A DNA stretch of 64,000 nt. Source: Klebsiella grimontii. Lineage in GTDB: Bacteria; Pseudomonadota; Gammaproteobacteria; Enterobacterales; Enterobacteriaceae. Shown here piece by piece: positions 61,452 through 64,000 of the stretch. Below the pieces are notes generated by a model. That model ran no database searches. It was not told the DNA's origin and worked only from the letters and a program-made list of their open reading frames with translations. The stretch is from assembly GCF_900200035.1 (NCBI RefSeq), contig NZ_FZTC01000053.1, positions 1 to 64,000 of the forward strand, given 5' to 3'. The position numbers and the translations under genes are program-made. Positions within the stretch are counted from its first letter, which is position 1, and each line of letters begins with the position of its first letter.

Positions 61452-62359
61452 TGGGTTCATTATTTAAGCAGATCTATCGCTACACGCATCGACGCGCCTT
61501 TCGCCATAACGAAAATCTCTGGCCGTTTACCCACATCACGCGTGCGGCGAGCGGTGAAATCCGCACCCTGAAATACAAAGGGAAAACGGTGCCGCTGGTT
61601 AATCTCAGCGAACTGAAGGATAGTGCCGAGGGCGAGGTGCTGCTGACCGCCACCGGTCCCTCGACGCGCCGCATTGATTTTACGCGGCTGCCGAAAAGCG
61701 TTCCGGTGATGGGGGTGAATGGCGCCTGGCATCTCTCTGATAAAATTAAATTTTCGCTCTATACCATTGTCGATATGGAGTTTTACGATAAAAAGCCGGA
61801 CGTGATTCGTTCGGTGATTAGCCAACCCGATCTCGTGCTCTTCACCACCATGCACGGTATCGCCAAAATCCTCGACCGTCACGGCGCGGAACTGCGCTGT
61901 CGTTTGGCATTAATTGAAGACGCCTGTTATAAAATTTATCAGCCCAAAGTCGCCAAAAGCGCGATACCGCAGGTCTGGAAAGGCGTTGCGGCGTTACGCT
62001 TTCACCCGCAGCGGCAGGATATTTGCTTTAGCACCGATATCCGCCAGGGAATTTTCGACGCCGGAACCGTGGTCTACTGGGCCCTGCAAATTCTGATGTG
62101 GCTGGGATTTAAAACCATTCTGATAAGTGGTCTGGATATGAGTAATTTCAACCAGCCGCGCTTCTACGAAACGGAACAGGATAAACTCCCCTCCTGGCTG
62201 GCAAATAAGGTGGATGACCTGGTCATGCCGTCCTTTTCGCACGCTGCCAACGTGCTGCAACAAAACCATATTCGGGTCGTTAACTTCTCTTTAGAAAGCG
62301 CGGTTCCGGAAACGATTTTCGCAAAGGTTTCTTTTGATGAGTACTTTAAAAATAAGTAG
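61451..62359 (+). CDS. putative LPS core glycosyltransferase, GT42/DUF115-like (WaaZ-like)
   Basis: 302 residues with no membrane segment or signal peptide. A GPS motif (LLTATGPSTRRIDFTRLP) is followed by VMGVNGAWHL and, after a central part, by AGTVVYWALQILMWLGFKTILISGLDMSNF. This order of GxGPS, NGA and LQ...LGF..I...GxD resembles GT42/DUF115-type transferases and WaaZ-like core proteins. It overlaps waaC by one base and waaL by 23, so it is part of the core operon. Donor and linkage are unknown; the family assignment is by motif only. Confidence 0.6.
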   Translation: MGSLFKQIYRYTHRRAFRHNENLWPFTHITRAASGEIRTLKYKGKTVPLVNLSELKDSAEGEVLLTATGPSTRRIDFTRLPKSVPVMGVNGAWHLSDKIKFSLYTIVDMEFYDKKPDVIRSVISQPDLVLFTTMHGIAKILDRHGAELRCRLALIEDACYKIYQPKVAKSAIPQVWKGVAALRFHPQRQDICFSTDIRQGIFDAGTVVYWALQILMWLGFKTILISGLDMSNFNQPRFYETEQDKLPSWLANKVDDLVMPSFSHAANVLQQNHIRVVNFSLESAVPETIFAKVSFDEYFKNK

Positions 62360-63503
62360 TTACGCCAGACAGGGCTACACCGTTTTCTTCACTTTATTTC
62401 TGTTTTTTAGCGCCGTTTTTTGCGTATCAACCCGGACAAACAACCTTCTTCATTTATCTATTTTGCTGTTTTTGCTTTCACTGCTTAACCACGATAACCG
62501 TCAGGCGCTAGCGGAAAGCATCCGCCAGCGGTGGCTGGTTTATATCCTGCTGGTGGTATTCTGCGTTTACTATGCCCTGAGCAACATTTGGGGGCAGACG
62601 CCGCAGCATATCGACTCGCCGCTGACGCACGGCGCCTATTTATTTTTTTATCTCCTGCTGCTAACTACCCTGCTGGGCGACCCCCGAACCCGACATCTGG
62701 CGCTGCTGAGCGTCGTTGCCGGGATCACGGTGCTCTCCATCTGGACGATGGCGATCGATTTCACCCTGGTCCTCAAAGAGCGCCTGGTATCACCGGGTAA
62801 TCCCGGCCCGACTAACGTTATCGACCTCGCGGGTTATTGCGGTATCGGTATCCTTATTTGCGCCATGCTGCTGAAGGAGAAAGGCAGCCATCTCCTGTAT
62901 GTGCCGATGGCGATCATGCTGGTGATGCTGTTTCTGACTCAAAGCCGCGGCCCGATTATCGCCCTGCTGGCGGCGTTTGTTTGCACCCTGCACCTGCACG
63001 TCTTTACCCGGCGTAATGTTCTGATTGTCGCCGCGCTAGCGTTGGTTCTGGGCGCGCTTTTCTTCTTCACGCCAACGGGAGACCTGCTGCTGGCGCGCTT
63101 TGAAGAGCTGGGCACCCAAAGCGGTTTGCGCCTCAGTATCTGGCGCCATACGCTCCAGGAAGTGGCCAGCCAGCCGTGGCTGGGTCGTGGCTTTGACTAC
63201 GAGCTCAACTTTACCAACTACAGCGGCGAGCATATCACCACCACCCACAGCGTCTATCTTGGCGCACTGCTGAAAGGCGGCATAATCGGCCTGGCGCTGC
63301 TGCTGGCGGTGAATGCCGGAGGGTTATGGCAGGCATGGCGTAACCAGCAGGATGGCCGCTACGGGCTGGCGATTTTTATCTATGCGCTGATTTTTATGGC
63401 TTCGCAGGGCATGTTTATCATCAGCAACCCTCGCGAAAGCTGGCCGCTGTTTTGGCTACCGCTGGGCATTGCGCTCAGCGGAGGCCTGAAGGCGAAACGC
63501 TAA
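62337..63503 (+). CDS. waaL: O-antigen ligase
   Basis: 388 residues with about eleven hydrophobic segments, typical of the Wzy/WaaL ligase family. It has LTQSRGPIIALLAAFV and a periplasmic loop with RLSIWRHTLQEVASQPWLGRGFDYELN and the conserved His of TTTHSVYLGALLKGGIIG. It joins O-antigen to the lipid A-core in the periplasm. The ATG at 62337 lies inside the preceding gene. Sequence is variable in this family, so the name also relies on position. Confidence 0.88.
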   Translation: MSTLKISSYARQGYTVFFTLFLFFSAVFCVSTRTNNLLHLSILLFLLSLLNHDNRQALAESIRQRWLVYILLVVFCVYYALSNIWGQTPQHIDSPLTHGAYLFFYLLLLTTLLGDPRTRHLALLSVVAGITVLSIWTMAIDFTLVLKERLVSPGNPGPTNVIDLAGYCGIGILICAMLLKEKGSHLLYVPMAIMLVMLFLTQSRGPIIALLAAFVCTLHLHVFTRRNVLIVAALALVLGALFFFTPTGDLLLARFEELGTQSGLRLSIWRHTLQEVASQPWLGRGFDYELNFTNYSGEHITTTHSVYLGALLKGGIIGLALLLAVNAGGLWQAWRNQQDGRYGLAIFIYALIFMASQGMFIISNPRESWPLFWLPLGIALSGGLKAKR

Positions 63504-63514
63504 GAGAAGGAGAA

Positions 63515-63537
63515 GGGCCCGCAGCGGGCCCTTTTTT
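63515..63537. terminator. bidirectional terminator between waaL and the GT9 gene
   Basis: GGGCCC (63515-63520), loop GCAGC, GGGCCC (63526-63531), then six T residues. It lies 12 bases after the waaL stop; on the other strand it touches the stop of the convergent gene, whose side has a short A-rich stretch. Confidence 0.85.
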
Positions 63538-64000
63538 ATGCCTGCTGGCGAGCGGCGATCAGGGCATCCGCCTGGGCTTTGATCACCGGCCAGACCGCGT
63601 CAATGGTCATGTCGGCGACGTTAGTCTCTTCGCAGACAATTTGTCTGGCCTTGTCATAACCCGGAGCCCAGATGGTATAGCCCGGCAATCCGGTGTCTTT
63701 GAGTTTACGTTTGTTGTAAACCGCCACCATGGGCTTGTCGAACGCGCGAGCAATATGCACGATGGCGGTATCCGCCGTAATCACCAGATCGCAGTGGCGA
63801 ACAATCTCAACCGCTGAATTAATATTGCTATCAGGCAGATGCAGCGCCGTTTCCAGATTAAGCTGACGAATTTTCTCGCTATGCCCGACCATCACGACGC
63901 TGATTTTATAAGGGAGCGTATATAAGCGCTCAATCAGGGCAGAAACCTGATGACGGCAAAAGTCTTTATCCGTTGAGGCGGTAAACGGGTTGATGGCAAT
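63536..64000 (-). CDS. GT9 heptosyltransferase-like protein (partial)
   Basis: The C-terminal 154 codons of a gene whose start lies beyond the right edge; the frame remains open to 64000. It shows the GT9 donor-site half: AINPFTASTDKDFC, the VVMVGHSEKIRQL strand and DLVITADTAIVHIARAFDKPMVAVYN. By position, convergent with waaL, it could be WaaU/WaaQ-like, but the visible part does not decide which. Confidence 0.8.
   Translation of the reverse strand: MAINPFTASTDKDFCRHQVSALIERLYTLPYKISVVMVGHSEKIRQLNLETALHLPDSNINSAVEIVRHCDLVITADTAIVHIARAFDKPMVAVYNKRKLKDTGLPGYTIWAPGYDKARQIVCEETNVADMTIDAVWPVIKAQADALIAARQQA

Overview
The window is a gene-dense chromosomal segment of an enterobacterium, most likely of the Klebsiella/Raoultella group. 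Gene order and protein lengths follow the E. coli K-12 glyS-to-waa interval almost gene for gene. Two differences point to Klebsiella: the yiaK-S operon is the yiaKLX1X2PQRS version described in Klebsiella, without the yiaMNO TRAP genes of E. coli, and an AraC regulator / GPH transporter / GH127 arabinofuranosidase locus lies between yiaS and selB. No insertion sequence, prophage, integrase, tRNA, rRNA or CRISPR array was seen. The genus is inferred from content and order, not from a database search.

Layout: (1) 1-5.3 kb: a possible remnant of a hok/sok-type leader at the left edge, glyQS, the lipoprotein ysaB, the acyltransferase wecH and the membrane protein yiaB. (2) 5.4-13.7 kb: the complete D-xylose regulon, xylAB on the minus strand and xylFGH-xylR on the plus strand. 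(3) 13.8-19 kb: bax, malS, avtA and the ferredoxin-like ysaA. (4) 19.1-27.7 kb: repressor yiaJ and the divergent eight-gene yiaKLX1X2PQRS operon for L-ascorbate / 2,3-diketo-L-gulonate use. (5) 27.9-32.4 kb: an accessory L-arabinofuranoside locus. (6) 32.4-38 kb: selAB (selenocysteine), yibF, yibHI. (7) 38-42.3 kb: the mtlADR mannitol operon behind a cluster of CRP sites. (8) 42.3-47.2 kb: yibT, yibL and the lldPRD L-lactate operon with two LldR-type operators. (9) 47.2-55 kb: trmL, the yibN/grxC/secB/gpsA/cysE group, and gpmI-envC-yibQ. (10) 55-64 kb: a WaaE/KdtX-like glycosyltransferase, kbl-tdh, and the start of the lipopolysaccharide core cluster (hldD, waaF, waaC, a GT42/DUF115-like gene, waaL, and a partial convergent GT9 gene).

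The theme is sugar and sugar-acid catabolism. Xylose, ascorbate, arabinofuranoside, mannitol and lactate modules each have a local regulator, and several feed the pentose phosphate pathway through L- or D-xylulose 5-phosphate. Intergenic spaces often hold REP/BIME-type palindromes. A second short repeat family (GAGAGGG/GGTGAGGG type) occurs at mtlA-mtlD, upstream of selA, and at the 3' end of lldD, where it is translated and supplies the stop codon.

Most of the window is ordinary core genome. The best candidates for something little described are the cytoplasmic GH127 locus, YiaX1 (DUF4862), the glycosyltransferase-like gene between waaC and waaL, and several regulatory structures: a concentric double dyad between yiaJ and yiaK, a branched hairpin between xylH and xylR, and a hairpin over the trmL ribosome binding site.
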